DNA from: Tillus elongatus
Lineage: Eukaryota; Arthropoda; Insecta; Coleoptera; Cleridae
NCBI GenBank assembly: GCA_964006375.1
Contig: OZ023268.1
Span: 84,021,835-84,085,834 of the forward strand
Length of the DNA: 64,000 bases
Reading direction: 5' to 3'
The position numbers were made by a program, and so were the translations under genes. Within the stretch, counting starts at the first letter, position 1; every line of letters begins with the position of its first letter. This document shows positions 1 to 11,234 of the stretch, piece by piece. The notes below the pieces were generated by a model. That model made no database searches. It saw only the letters and a list, made by a program, of their open reading frames with translations, and was not told the DNA's origin.

Positions 1-475
1 AAAATTTTTACCAAAACGCACTTACTGCGTCTCGATATTTTTTCTTACAAACATATTTCAATAAAAAATGCAATAAAATAAGGCTGTTCGCAAAAAAAAA
101 TTGTAGGGATCACCAACGACTTATGGGCCAGTCGGTGATTGTCAAAATAATTTTATAAGATGCAGCTCAAGACACCCTATAATTAACTTATACAATTTTT
201 TCTCGTCTCTTGTATAATAATAATTATATTGAGCTTTACCGTAGAAATGCGTCACCCTGTATATATGTAAACACATCAAAACTGAACGTAAACCCGGATA
301 TGGATTCCATGGGGCCTAGTTTGCGCTCATTTGAAGAAATCTTTTTAAAATTCTAAAGTCGCGGTCTCCTTATTGACGAATTTTTTGTACGAAAATTAGC
401 TAAAAATTATGGACCGCTAAACCATAAACTTGACTAAAACTACCGCCAAAGCATCAAAGAGAAAATAACTAACCT
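1..475 (-). repeat. Composite repeat, modules A-end/D3/D2/D1 (partial)
   Basis: This is a reverse-oriented part of the main interspersed repeat family of the window. It opens with the A-module end (the ACGCACTTACTGCGT palindrome near 16-32). The D3 block follows (ATCACCAACGACTTATGGGCC), then the hairpin-type D2 block (GAGCGCAAACTAGGC on the other strand) and part of D1. The same block order recurs at 28.7-29.4 and 54.4-55.1 kb. It is non-coding. Confidence 0.8.
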
Positions 476-537
476 GTTGCATATCAGTCCTTTTTGTTAA
501 ACTTCGATCCTTTATATGTATTGATAAAACATAACAA

Positions 538-848
538 ATACTGCATACAGACTTGGAGAATACTTCTCTAGCTTCACTGTTGGTTTTTAGTGGTGAAGGA
601 CGTAGCCAGCGCGTGAGCTAACTGGAGCAAGTGGCCCTTCGAATTCTGGAAGTTCTAGGATGTTCTTCAATGCTTCTGTGACTATAGTTTCGCTGCTTGA
701 CAGCATTTTCAAAATAAAAAGAACATCCTAGAACTTCCAGAATTCGAAGGGCCACTTGCTCCAGTTAGCTCACGCGCTGGCTACGTCCTTCACCACTAAA
801 AACCAACAGTGAAGCTAGAGAAGTATTCTCCAAGTCTGTATGCAGTAT
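538..848. repeat. Perfect 130-bp-arm inverted repeat
   Basis: The arms 538-667 and 719-848 are exact reverse complements by base-by-base reading, separated by 51 bp. The right arm continues into sequence shared with 46950-47048 and 53285-53360 (Penelope-derived), so the left arm appears to be the inverted duplicate. Perfect identity contrasts with the 10-30% divergence of nearby repeats. It could be a recent template-switch event or a foldback sequencing or assembly artefact. Confidence 0.95.
672..716 (-). ncRNA. Hammerhead-like motif in the palindrome loop
   Basis: Read on the minus strand, the loop has UUGAAAA-U, a 4-bp stem II (GCUG/CAGC), GAAAC, a UAUA loop and GUC. This is the layout of a type I hammerhead with very short stem III. 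Relative to CUGANGA, C3 and G8 are substituted, so self-cleavage is unlikely. The perfect palindrome arms would act as an extended stem I. Structure is inferred by eye only. Confidence 0.45.
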
Positions 849-890
849 GGACAAGTTTCACCAAGTAAAGGCAACAACAATCAATGAAAT
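719..890 (+). mobile_element. Penelope-like element 5' fragment
   Basis: Segments such as GTATTCTCCAAGTCTGTATG and GGACAAGTTTCACCAAGTAA are shared with 53285-53400, where a Penelope-type RT motif follows. The part with GGGCCACTTGCTCCAGTTAG is also shared with 46950-47048. Only the non-coding or N-terminal part is present here and no catalytic motif remains. Confidence 0.55.
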
Positions 891-1159
891 AACAAATACT
901 ATTTAGTCCACCCACTAACATTAATAAAGGAATAATTTGCACTTGTATATAAAAATTTCCCAAATAAAACAAATAATTTGCCAACTCAAACAGATAAACA
1001 TATAAACAATGTAATACCATACGATAAACGTCACTTACAGCGTGTAGCAGACCTGTGCAATAATACCAAATATTTTGTTGCCACGCAACGACATACCAGA
1101 TCTCATATAAGCCGTTGTCAATGAAACACGGTGATATTAAAAATAAATGTTTAAAATTT

Positions 1160-1423
1160 GAATAGCTCAATTTTCTCTAAACCTAGAAAGCTGAATTTTG
1201 GCACGTAGTTAGGTATTTCTCAAGTCAATATGTACACCAAATTTTATCGAAATACGTTTGTAATTCTTGGAAAAATAATTTTTTTTTCGAAAGACAACTC
1301 AAAATTTTTCCGTAAAACCTTGTCCAATTTTCCTGGCTAACGAACTCATTCAAGCTATTAATAAAAGAAAGGCACTTGCCGAGTTTCATCGAAATAGGTT
1401 AATTATTTTTTGAGTTATCGGTT

Positions 1424-1505
<82 letters not shown>

Positions 1506-1640
1506 ATATAAAAATCGAAACTGACCCCGGATATGGGTTCTAAGGGCCCAAATTCGCGCTCATTTGAAAATTTTTTTGCAAAGTCTCACCATCGATACCT
1601 CTATTAGTATTTTTTTTTAATAAAAATTCACTAATATGAG
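1160..1640 (-). repeat. Composite repeat, B module with (TA)n
   Basis: Reverse orientation. The B-right block ends in TTTTTTGAGTTATCGGT, followed by a (TA)n array at about 1428-1502. B-left follows (ACTGACCCCGGATATGGGTT), and the unit ends at a hairpin of the TTAGTGAATTTT...AAAATTCACTAA type near 1604-1634. The microsatellite sits at the same internal position as in the other copies. Confidence 0.8.
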
Positions 1641-1693
1641 TATTTTTCGCTTATATTTTTCTTTATTTCCACTGGTTCAAATTTCCGTTAAAG

Positions 1694-1998
1694 GTTAATT
1701 CGTTTTGTGGATAATTATTTCCTAGCAGGTGTAGTTTTTGTGTAAATTGCTTAAAGAGGTTCGTTTGTCAGGAAAATCGGAATAGTTTTTCTGAAAAATT
1801 TTATATTTATTTCCTGAATGTGTTTGTACTTTTTCATGCAATAAAATTATTTTGATGGAATGTGGTATATTGTTTTTACTATAAAGATTATACTTACTAT
1901 CTAGTATGTTTGATGTCTTTAATTTAAAAAATACATATTGGACTTTAACCCATTTTGATGAAAATTCGCTACCATAATGCACTTGCTGCGTCCAAACG
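1694..1998 (-). repeat. A module (310-bp TIR repeat), diverged copy
   Basis: The copy ends in AAAATTCGCTACCATAATGC followed by CTTGCTGCGTCC. The interior matches the A copies at 2975-3284 and 42938-43247, and even the translated run YSKNN is recognisable. It shows roughly a quarter divergence with small indels. Non-coding. Confidence 0.7.
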
Positions 1999-2029
1999 GT
2001 ATATATTTCTTGTGTTTAGATCAACAACG

Positions 2030-2420
2030 ATTAGCGGCTTGTAGTTACTAGAACGACAACAATGTTCTCATGAAAACACAATGCCCTTCCAATCAATTTG
2101 CATTACACTCAAGAATTGAACAATGCGACATTGGTTTACAAGTGTGGTGATTAGTGAATCGTACATCACATCATTCTTATTACATTCATGTCCACGATGT
2201 TGAAAGCATTGACTTATCTTGTCCTTAGCTAGCATATTGTGTTATTATTCATGTGTGGAATGCAAATATCTACAACTTGCCTCTCCGAGTGACGCTATAT
2301 CAACGTTCTCCTAGAAAATTGGCTACGGTATTGCTGATTTGTATGCAGAAACGTTTTGTGGTAAAGGAAGAAATGACAAGATGCCAACAATACTTGGATA
2401 CGCAGTTTTCAGCGTCTTCT
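2030..2420 (+). repeat. Dispersed repeat E, copy 1
   Basis: This segment aligns by eye in the same orientation with 9070-9460. Shared strings include GTGACGCTATATCAACGTTC versus ATGACGCTATATCAACGTTC, and TTTGTATGCAGAAA. No termini, ORF or known family is apparent. It may be an unidentified transposon interior. Confidence 0.65.
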
Positions 2421-2639
2421 GTATTCTTATCTAAATCAGCGATGCTCAAACTTTCGTATTTTGTGCCCCATTTTTTTAGCTTGAATAATGCTGCACCCCC
2501 TGCAAAAGACGTCGATTTTATTTAATAAAAATACACAGTTTTGTATGAAAGTTCATTTTTCACCATCACTTGCTTTTAGGTAATGACGCCATAAATTTTT
2601 AAGCAACTGTCTTTTTTTGTAGAACGAAACATTGGCTAA

Positions 2640-2761
<122 letters not shown>

Positions 2762-2974
2762 TCCATATTGACTCTTCTCTTTTCTCTGTCATGCGCCTTT
2801 TACGGAATATATCGCAGAGTTTCAAAAGCAGACAATATATTAAGACAAAGTTACCAATAACGAAACACTTGTATGTCCTATTTAGAAAAATGCCAAATAT
2901 CTATGTATATTAAAAATGAACAACAATAATTCAAACGTAGTATTGAACAATATGTATATAAAATAACAAGTTCG

Positions 2975-3284
2975 GGACGCAGCAAGTGCGTTATCGTAGT
3001 GAATTTTCATAAAAATATTTTTAATAGCAAATATGTGTGTTTTTTTTTCAGAAAGCAGGCATCAAATTTGATTACCAGTATAGCATATATAGTAAAAACA
3101 ATGTGCCAGGTTTCATCAAAATAACTTTATTGCTTAAAAACGTACAAAAATTTCCGAAAGTAAACTTCAAGTGTAACCGAAAAAATCCGGTTCTTGGCCA
3201 ACCTTATAGGTTAATAGCAAATTGAGCTTTTCAAATAGGAATCATTTAATCAAAATTCGCTACCAGAACGCACTTGGTGCGTCC
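2975..3284 (+). repeat. A module, complete 310-bp TIR repeat
   Basis: The terminal inverted repeats read GGACGCAGCAAGTGCGTTA and, at the other end, the reverse complement, each containing the small palindrome ACGCA...TGCGT. Length is 310 bp, identical to the copy at 42938-43247. A 62-codon frame (3037-3225) is also open in that copy, with about 13 differences. It abuts D3 of the composite repeat at 3285, so it is probably the end module of that composite rather than an independent MITE. Confidence 0.8.
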
Positions 3285-4047
3285 AGAATTTCTTTACTAA
3301 CAAACATGCATTATATTTCGATGGAAAATGCAAAAACATAAGGCGTTTTCGATTAAAAAAATATTATTTGTATCACCAACGGCTTATGGGCCAGCCTGTG
3401 ATTGTAGAAATATTTTTTAAGATGTAGCTCAAGACACCCTATAATTACTGTATAGAATTTTTTTTTCATATCTTGTAGAATAACGGATATATTAAGTTTT
3501 ATTGATTTTTTGATAAACTCTATAGCTAAGACTACTGCCAAGCATCAGAGAAAGGGTCTATTTGAAATGAATTTTCTGGAAACAGTTTAGTAAAATGAAG
3601 GACAATGACGGTCGAAACTAAGACTTCAGGGTTTGTAAAATATTCTTCTTGAGACATTTTCTTTCCATAGCCCGTATTAGATTCAAGTTGTTTGCCTAAA
3701 TGTTGCGAATTTTGACGTTTTAAATTGTCACTTTGACGTTTTGAGGAAAACCCCAATTTATTTTTCTTTAAATGCCCATAACTTTTTTGTCTTTTGTCCT
3801 ACAGCGCTAAATTAGTAGGTAATTTACCTATAGCGATATAAAACGATGTACCACATTTTGTTGCCCTTACTTTGTTATTTCCGGAGAAATGAATTTATTC
3901 TAAAGAAAACACAAAATTTTCCGAGAAAACCTCCGCCGATTTTCCTGGCTAACAAACTTATCCAAGCCACTTACAAAAGAAAGGTATTCACCATATTTTG
4001 TCAAAATCGGCCCATTATTTTTTGAGTTATCGGTGTGATACACACAA

Positions 4048-4137
<90 letters not shown>

Positions 4138-4200
4138 TTGAAAATTCAAAAGTCGGGATCTTCTCATTAGTGATTTTTTGTAAGAAAATTAACTAAAAAG
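3285..4200 (-). repeat. Composite repeat D3-D1-B with CA/(TA)n
   Basis: Together with 2975-3284 this makes a near-complete reverse copy. It contains D3 (3285-3490), D1 (3500-3760), B-right (3760-4036), a (CA)n then (TA)n array (4038-4131), and the B-left hairpin end near 4200. Module order is identical to the forward copy at 41826-43247. Confidence 0.85.
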
Positions 4201-4389
4201 TTATAAGCATTTGAAGAAAAAAACTTTGGGTGCCACTGGTGATGAGATAAAAGCACAAGAACAAAATATTTTGTGTGGTTAATAAAACCCATTGAATATT
4301 ACATACGCAAATTGAATTTTCTTGGCGCAAATATCTCAAGAAACCCAGGAAATTACTTTGAAAATTTTATATATTTTTTTAATTTATAT

Positions 4390-4690
4390 ATTTTTTAATT
4401 TATATTTATTCTTAAAACGTCAACGTAGGTATTTGAAACGTCAATATATTCAATTTTAGGACAAAGAACTTTAAAGGAGTACGGGTTATGTAGAAGAAAT
4501 GTCGTCAGAAATGTATTTTACAAAGCCTATAGTTTCAAATGCAACCGTCATTGTCCTTCGTTACATTAAAATATTTGCAGAAACCTCATTTCAAACAGAC
4601 AATTTCTCTGATGCCTTGGCAGTAGTTTCAGTTATGGAGTTTGCGGTTTAATAGTCTATCATTTTTGGCAAATTTTCGTAAAAAAAACTC
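4390..4690 (+). repeat. Composite repeat D1 module, diverged
   Basis: Contains D1 landmarks: AACCGTCATTGTCCTTCGTT, AATATTTGCAGAAACCTCAT and TGGCAGTAGTTTCAGTTATG. It runs to the hairpin GCAAATTTTCGTAAAAAAA. It is joined directly to a transposase relic. Confidence 0.7.
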
Positions 4691-4739
4691 GTTGTTGGGG
4701 AGACCATTATACAGGGCCTATCATTACCTTTTAAAATGA

Positions 4740-4990
4740 AACATATGGCTAGCTGTGGTTTGGTAGGGGAGCGCCAGTACCTTGGCCAGCTGGATCACCA
4801 GATCTAACAAAAATGTATTTCAGTGTATGAGGATTTGTAAAGTATAGGTCTATAAAACACCCCCTAATACAAGAGATGATGTGAAAATTCGTATTAGGAA
4901 CTATTTCCAAAGTATTACTCGGGAAATGTGTATAAACATGACACATTCTTATTGTACAAATTTACTGCAGAGTTTTGTGGCCAATGGACG
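4740..4990 (+). pseudogene. Mariner-type transposase C-terminal relic
   Basis: In one frame the sequence reads WPAGSPDLT followed by a YFSV stretch and a stop where DFFLWG is expected. Downstream residues fit a mariner-like C-terminal region with frameshifts. WPxRSPDLTPLDFFLWG is the conserved DD41D C-terminal block. Here the third catalytic Asp position reads Tyr (KMYF). No terminal repeats could be assigned. It is short and heavily decayed. Confidence 0.45.
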
Positions 4991-7137
4991 TAATGTCTGA
5001 AGCCAATTCCTTCCACACACACACACATGACACATTCTTTTGAAAAACGTATTAAATTTTGGAATCAAGTGAATGGTGGCCACTTTGAATAATTAATTGC
5101 GTAGTAATTTACTTTATAAATAGTAAATAACATGACTTATTTTTTTTTTAAACGTATTGAGTTGTGAATTCAAGTTAATAGTAGCCTCTCTGAACTGAAC
5201 GGTTAGTTATGTAATTAATCAATTTAGAAATTGTAGGGAATCTTAAATCGCTGAGATGCTTTGGTCACGTATTTTGTAGTATGAATACACTATTTTGATG
5301 TTTTTATCTATGATATTTAATAGAACAGCTACCAAACTGACATTTTATGTAAAATGACAACAGTCAATTTCTATTTTATGTGTCATAGGCGACTAGAAAA
5401 ACGACAATGGTGAAAAACATCCAGTTTTTTGCTAGAATTGAAATAACGCAAAAAGTAGCGAAGATAGCCACAGAATGATCTGGATAAGTGTTAAAGAGAA
5501 TCAAAATCTCTACAATATAAAGTAATCAAATACAGGGTGTTGCGTTTAAAAAACTTACGAAAATTAGGTTTAAAGTTCGTAATGTTGGCATGGCCATAGA
5601 AAACCCCCTGCACAAAAACACCAATCCGTATTGCATCAGAGAACTTTTTTCATTATTCATCTTTCCATTATAAAAATATCTTGTTTCTAATTATTATAAG
5701 TTAAGAAATATTACACGTTTAATTAAACCATGTTTTTTCACAAATTATGGGAATTTTCCAATCTGTTTGGCAACGTTGCAAAAATGAGTCATGACAATTG
5801 TGGTGCTATGTACAAAATTTTACTGCGAATCGAAATATATAAAAATATACAAGGTGTCTTATTTAAAAAACATGACTTTGTTCCCACACCGCGCACCCTG
5901 TATAATCTAAAATAATTTTAGAAGTTGCATATCTTAACCCTTAGTAACTTCCCCAGAAAAGTTTCCCCTAACTTTAATGGTACAGGAGATATTGAGCTTT
6001 GTCGCACTAATTGGCCACCCTGTATATAGCTAAATACTTGAAACTTATAATACTATGGAATACATATAATGAAATTTGTAGCATTTTCGAAAATTCAACC
6101 TTCAAAGGGTTGCACCCGGGAGGAAAAGTTTGCATGGGAAAGTATTTTTAGTTGTATTCACATGAATGCAACTTGATGCAAATACTCTACAAGACAAATA
6201 CTAATATTGTTGGAAATTCAACCCCTAAGCGTGAAAGGGGGTGCAATTAACAGGATTTGTATGTAAGTACTTTTTATTTCGTTCGAAAAACCAATACACA
6301 CGTGGACAAACTCGCGTGCAAAAGCTAGTAGCGTTATAAACTGTACAGTTCAATAATATTTTTGGAAATTCAGATCCTAAGTGTGAAAGGGGCAGAGGCG
6401 GCTCCTCAATAAGTACGCCCGTGCGCGCGCACTGCCGCCTGCCGTGGAAAAAATAATATTTTTGCTATGCTATTTTTTAAAAAAATTTATTTACTTTTTT
6501 ACCTCCTGCATTCAACAAAAAAAATAGTATATCGAGGATCGCAGAGTGTCGGCAGCCATTAATACATAATACAGAATCAGAATAAGTATACTTTTAATCG
6601 TTGCAGACGTTATATACATCCATATCCATATAAAGCAGGCGGGCGGCGGTGTGTATTTTTCGGCGCTCTCAGGCAATGCGATACTTCAGTGCGAAATGAT
6701 CGCCGAATCTTGATGATCGTCGTCGAAAACGACCGAATAAGCAATTTGTTGTGCGCTATAAAATTACACACTTCCAGTTTGTAGTGGACTTTTGGCACAG
6801 CGTGTGTACCTACTATCTAGTAATTTTCACCATCGCGTCGGATTGATTTTTAATTAGATCATTTCGTTGTTGTTTACATGTTCTAACAAGACAATTATTA
6901 TTATTATGGTGGTTACTACTTTGGGTTGCTTAATAAGTGGACAAAATAATTGTGATACTGTGATTATATCAGTGGATATTTTAAATTTAAGGGTTAACTT
7001 TTTAAGGGACTTTTCAATTACTATGACGTATAACTAACTAGAGGAAAACTTGGTAAGTAGTTAATAATTATTAAGTTTAGTAAGCAGGTTTGTTTATAAT
7101 ACATTTTCGCGGAAAAAATAGGCGAGCCCTTCATTTT
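4991..7137. other. No gene recognised
   Basis: This AT-rich stretch has only short frames. A block from 5533 (CAGGGTGTTGCG) to 6022 (GGCCACCCTG) has TA on both sides and 7-8-bp mariner-style ends, but inverted repeats do not extend inward. A block TTGGAAATTCA...AAGCGTGAAAGGGG occurs twice about 158 bp apart (near 6210 and 6365). A GC-rich patch near 6390-6440 is unassigned. Confidence 0.6.
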
Positions 7138-7258
7138 TAGTGAATTTTTATTTTTAAAAATTCACTAATAAAGAGGTACCGATGGAGAGACTTTGCAAAA
7201 ACTTTTTCAAATGAGCGCGAACTAGGACCCCTAGAACCCATATCCGGGGTCAGTTTCA
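7138..7258 (+). repeat. Composite repeat B-left module
   Basis: Starts with the hairpin AGTGAATTTTTATTTTTAAA...TTCACTAA and runs to CATATCCGGGGTCAGTTTCA. It ends where the next transposon begins, replacing the usual (TA)n. Confidence 0.8.
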
Positions 7259-7300
7259 ATTTTTTCTACGTATAAAAAAATTTTAAAAATAATTAGTATA

Positions 7301-8895
7301 CAGGGAAAACCAAAAAGTTCATTTTTTTTAAATGGATCACCCTATATATGAATTTATTTTCCTATTCCTCGTAAAATTCTAAGCATAATTTATACATAAC
7401 ATACCGTGTACTTAAAATGAATAGTTTTTGAAATATTCGCGATTAAAGCGTTATCATCAAATATTTTATTAAACAACTGTTACAAATCAAGAAGTCCTAG
7501 GATACCACGCTTTTAATTGAAAACAAATAACTGACAGTGACATTTTGTCAATATTGTTGTAGTTGTATTGGTTAGTAAGTAAAAATGCCGTACTTAGACA
7601 GAGAAAGAAGAATTATTATATTAAAAATAATTTAAATTGTCAGGCTGCCATTAGACATATGATAGAAGATAATCCCGGTATGCATGTCCCAACTCGAAAA
7701 ACGTTCACATCTATATATAAGAAGTTTCAAGAAACGTCAAATTTACAAAGGAGAAAAACAACTGCTGTGAACGTAGATGAAAATGCAGAATTGAATATTT
7801 TACTTGCTATAGAAGGGAATCCAAACAATTCCATAAGAAACATTTCAAAGACATTACGAGCAACACAAGAAAATATTCAGCGAACTTCATACAGTAAAGT
7901 CTAAAGAACGTTAAGAAAATGGAATCTAAAGCCATATAAGATTAAACCCACTACAAAGCTTACCCAAAGGCAAAAAGATGATCGGTCGCATTTTGTCAAC
8001 TGATTCTAGACAAAATAAACATAAATAACAATTTTTTGAAAACAGTTCTATGGACTGACGAGTCTACCTTTTCTACTAGTGGCCTGTTTAACCGAAAAAA
8101 TACCAGACAATGGGCAAGAGAGAATCCACATTCTTTTAGGGAATTTAAGTTTCAAGGGCGACAATCCGTGAATGTGCGGTGTGGTATCCTGGGCAATCGA
8201 GTTATCGGTCTGTATTTTTTTGATACTGTTTTAAATGGAGGCCGCTATTTAGATTTCTTGGAAAACGAGATTGAAGAATATTTAGACGATTTGACTTTAA
8301 ATATATTACAAAATATAATTTTTTAACCGGATGGAGCACCCCCTCACAACATTCGTGCTGTGCGTAATTACCTAAGTGAAAGGTTTCCTAAATGGATCGG
8401 AAGAAATGCGCCAATTAAATGGCCTGCAAACAGCCCCGATTGGACACCTATAGATGCGTTTCTTTGGGGTTATATAAAAAACCGTGTATATGACCACCAA
8501 ATTGAAAACCTCGATCATCTTAAAGATTTGATACGGAATGAAATTATTAGTTTAAATGAAAATAACCCAGCATTCATAAGAGATTCATTAGAGAAAATGC
8601 GAAGAACCCTTATACAATGTGTTGAAGAAGATGGAGGCCCAGTAGAGCATCTTTATATTTAATTAGGAACTGTTTTTCTTATATTATTTATTGTTGGATT
8701 TTTTGATTTGTAACAGTTGTTTTGGCTTAATAAAATTTGTGATGATAACGTTTCAAATGCGAATATTTCAAAAACTATTCATTTTAAATATACGGTATGT
8801 AATATAAATTATGCTTAGAATTTTACGAGGAATCGAAAAATAAATTCATATATAGGGTGATCCATTGAAAAAAAATAACTTTTTGGTTTTCCCTG
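7301..8895 (+). mobile_element. Mariner-family transposon with ~195-bp TIRs
   Basis: The ends read CAGGGAAAACCAAAAAGTT and its reverse complement, with TA on both sides (7299-7300, 8896-8897). The inverted match extends inward to about 7494 and 8699. It also continues outward for about 40 bp beyond the TA (7259-7300 versus 8896-8940). Either the true ends are external, or the insertion target was itself palindromic. It encloses a broken transposase. Confidence 0.85.
7585..8662 (+). pseudogene. Mariner-like transposase, frameshifted
   Basis: The likely start is the ATG at 7585 (MPYLDRERR). The coding sequence then needs frameshifts near 7630 and 7890-8000, and an in-frame TAA at 8324 sits just before PDGAPPHN. 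The N-terminal part is helix-turn-helix-like. The catalytic Asp residues are seen in WTDES, PDGAP and the block SPDWTPIDAFLWG. I count 40 residues between the second and third Asp, so it is DD41D-like or a one-residue variant. It would have been a cut-and-paste transposase acting on the flanking TIRs, and is now inactive. Confidence 0.85.
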
Positions 8896-9069
8896 TATAC
8901 TGATCATTTTTCAATTTTTTTTATTCGTAGAAAAAAAGTATTTTTTATCACCTACATAACCATATTTTCAATTTTTTTGGGACACTTAAAACAACAAAGT
9001 TAAAGGGGGGCGACATTATAAAGAATCACCCTGTACATGCTGGCGAAGTCGCGGGCAGCAGCTGGTAGG

Positions 9070-9460
9070 ATTATAAAGTGTACCGTTTGTAGCTAAAAAG
9101 ATCTACACGAATTCGCAATGACCCTCAAAATAATTTGCATCACACGCAAGAACCCAACAATGCGGCATACGTTTACAACTGATCACTGTCGTTGATAATT
9201 CGTACATTGTGTTATTCTTATTATATTCATGTCTTGAGTCGAAACGACAATGTCGAAGGCATCGAATTATTTTGTCTTTAACTAGAATCTTGTGGTATTA
9301 TTCTTGTATGGAATGCAAATATCCACGGCTCCTGTATTTGAATGACGCTATATCAACGTTCCCATAGAAAACTGGCTGTAGTCTGCCCCATTTGTATGCA
9401 GAAATGTTGTGTGATGAAGTAAGAAATGGCAAGATGATAACAAGACTTTGCTATATATTC
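9070..9460 (+). repeat. Dispersed repeat E, copy 2
   Basis: Second copy of the 2030-2420 sequence in the same orientation, roughly 70-75% alike by eye. It includes GAATGCAAATATCCACGGCT and TGACGCTATATCAACGTTC. No coding potential is recognised. Confidence 0.65.
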
Positions 9461-9774
9461 CCTTTCTTATATTCTATGTTCTATATGGTCGAAAACGTAA
9501 AAAAGTGACATCGAAAATACATAAAAAAAGTTTAATTTTGTTGATCTACCGAAACTACTTTATTTTATTTCCACACTGACTGAAAAACGACGCTTGACCA
9601 AAACAAAACCGGACCAGTTGTTTCTTTCGTATTTGAAGGTTAAATGTATAATAATTCCAGTGACAAAATGAATGGAATTTTCAACTGTGGTTACACTTAA
9701 CAAAACAGTTTTTCTGAATATCAAAATGATGGAATCAATTGACGAAATGTTCAGACACGTCAACTCAATAACGT

Positions 9775-9915
9775 TTTTCCCACTCCTGCTTTTGGTGAAT
9801 TTTCTTAAAAAATGCTTCTTTCATTAATGAGGAGATCCCGGCTTTTGAATTTTAAAAACAATTCCTCAAATGAGCGCTAATTAGGACCCCTAAAACACAT
9901 ATCTGGGTTCAGTAT
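9775..9915 (+). repeat. Composite repeat B-left module
   Basis: The hairpin remnant GTGAATTTTCTTAAAAAATG is followed by ATTAATGAGGAGATCCCGGC and GAGCGCTAATTAGGACCCCT. A GT-rich array replaces the usual (TA)n immediately downstream. Confidence 0.8.
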
Positions 9916-9939
9916 AAACTCCCCCGTCGACCAATGATA

Positions 9940-9981
9940 ATGCGTGCGTGCGTGTGCGTACGTGCGTGCGTGCGTACGTAC

Positions 9982-10012
<31 letters not shown>

Positions 10013-10070
10013 GGTGTGCGTGTGTGCGTGTGTATGTGGGTGTGTGGGTGAATGCGTGCGTGCGTGTTAT
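9940..10070. repeat. (GT/GCGT)n microsatellite
   Basis: An irregular array of GCGT, ACGT and GT units. His/Thr/Arg-rich open frames on the other strand are by-products of the array. Confidence 0.9.
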
Positions 10071-10284
10071 TATTATCTTTATTAAAACTATGCAATAATA
10101 CACTTGTCAAATATATATTTAAAAAATTAACAACATTAAACTACGACCTAAAAATACAGAAATTATAAGTGTATCAGAAGCATAGAATGCATTACATACA
10201 CACATATACACATGTACAGATACAAAAATTATACATGTAGCGTTTTATGTCCAAGAAAAGGAAAAACACAAGCTGTCTAATATT

Positions 10285-10975
10285 TTAGTCTTTTTCCTAG
10301 TACTATAAAACAGAAAACAGTACTTCTTGATTTTCAGTGACTACAAAAAGCACTTCGTGGACGCACCAGATGGATTTGAATTGTTCGATTTGTTTCTTAC
10401 CCAAGTACCATGGGAATTCTGTTGTCAGCCTGCATTTGATTATATTCTGGAATACCGTTATGTAGGGAGGTGGCTCTATTGCGTCTTTGAAAAGGTCGGT
10501 TATCACTCAGTAGATCGTTGACTTTGCGATGCTAATTATAAAATTGGCCCAATTGTGCTTAAACGATTTTCCTGGATACCCACAATATAAATCTTTGGTT
10601 TGAATTTCTTGGCGTTCCAAAATATTTTTAGCAATGTTTTAACTCTGCACCAAAGGTCTTTTGTTCTTTGACAAGACATGATTATATTCCATGCTGTTCC
10701 TACAATACCTGGGCAGAATGGGCAGTTTTTCGAGTCCACTACTCCGATCTTGCTGAGAAAAATTGGATCAGCTTGGCGATTTTTGCAAACCTCCATGATA
10801 CATCAGAATCATGTCCTAGAGTTAACGGGCTAAAGTAAGAAGACAATATAACTTGGTCATCCGTCCATGCGCCACACATTAATTTCTCGATACAAAAGTA
10901 ATTTGCTGTAAGTATCTGTTGAATCTGTTTCCTAGTTTCTCTTTTAAATGAAATATGTTTATCCGAAGAATCCAA
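10285..10975 (-). pseudogene. Non-LTR retrotransposon ORF2 C-terminus
   Basis: Two minus-strand frames join across a frameshift near 10760. The first ends in VSWRFAK and the second carries IGVVDSKNCPFCPG followed by MSCQRTKDLW. A Trp-rich block, a [K/I]GxxDSxxCxFC motif and xxCxxxxxLW form the zinc-binding C-terminal region of non-LTR reverse transcriptases (zf-RVT type). The RT core is missing, so only the 3' end of a 5'-truncated copy remains. Further decayed tail sequence continues to about 10285. The clade is not assignable. Confidence 0.6.
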
Positions 10976-11044
10976 AAGGCTTAACTTTAGCTCGCGGCTA
11001 TCATTGTGTTTATTTTTGCGCTAGGTCTCCAAACATGCTTTGTA

Positions 11045-11150
11045 TGGATAATAATGGATGCGTGCGTGCGTGTGTGTGTAACATCGGGCCATTTCCACGA
11101 TTATGGCCAATCGTCGACGCCAGGGACTAGTTTCACCTCACTATCTTGGG

Positions 11151-11155
<5 letters not shown>
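11045..11155 (-). mobile_element. SINE 3'-tail fragment
   Basis: Matches the tail half of the SINE at 11963-12321 (CGATTATGGCCAATCGTCGA, then GTTTCACCTCACTATCTTGG). It is cut off at a (TA)n array at 11155. The tail microsatellite is GT-rich on this strand. Confidence 0.75.

Positions 11156-11234
<79 letters not shown>

Noticed and set aside
5533..6022. TA-flanked CAGGGTG...CACCCTG segment as a MITE
   Set aside because: Only 7-8 bp of inverted ends; could arise by chance in this mariner-rich sequence.
6385..6445. GC-rich AGGCGGCTC... patch as a transposon end
   Set aside because: It resembles some DNA-transposon termini, but no matching opposite end exists in the window.
9877..10110. His/Thr/Arg-rich frames
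   Set aside because: Product of the GT/GCGT microsatellite.
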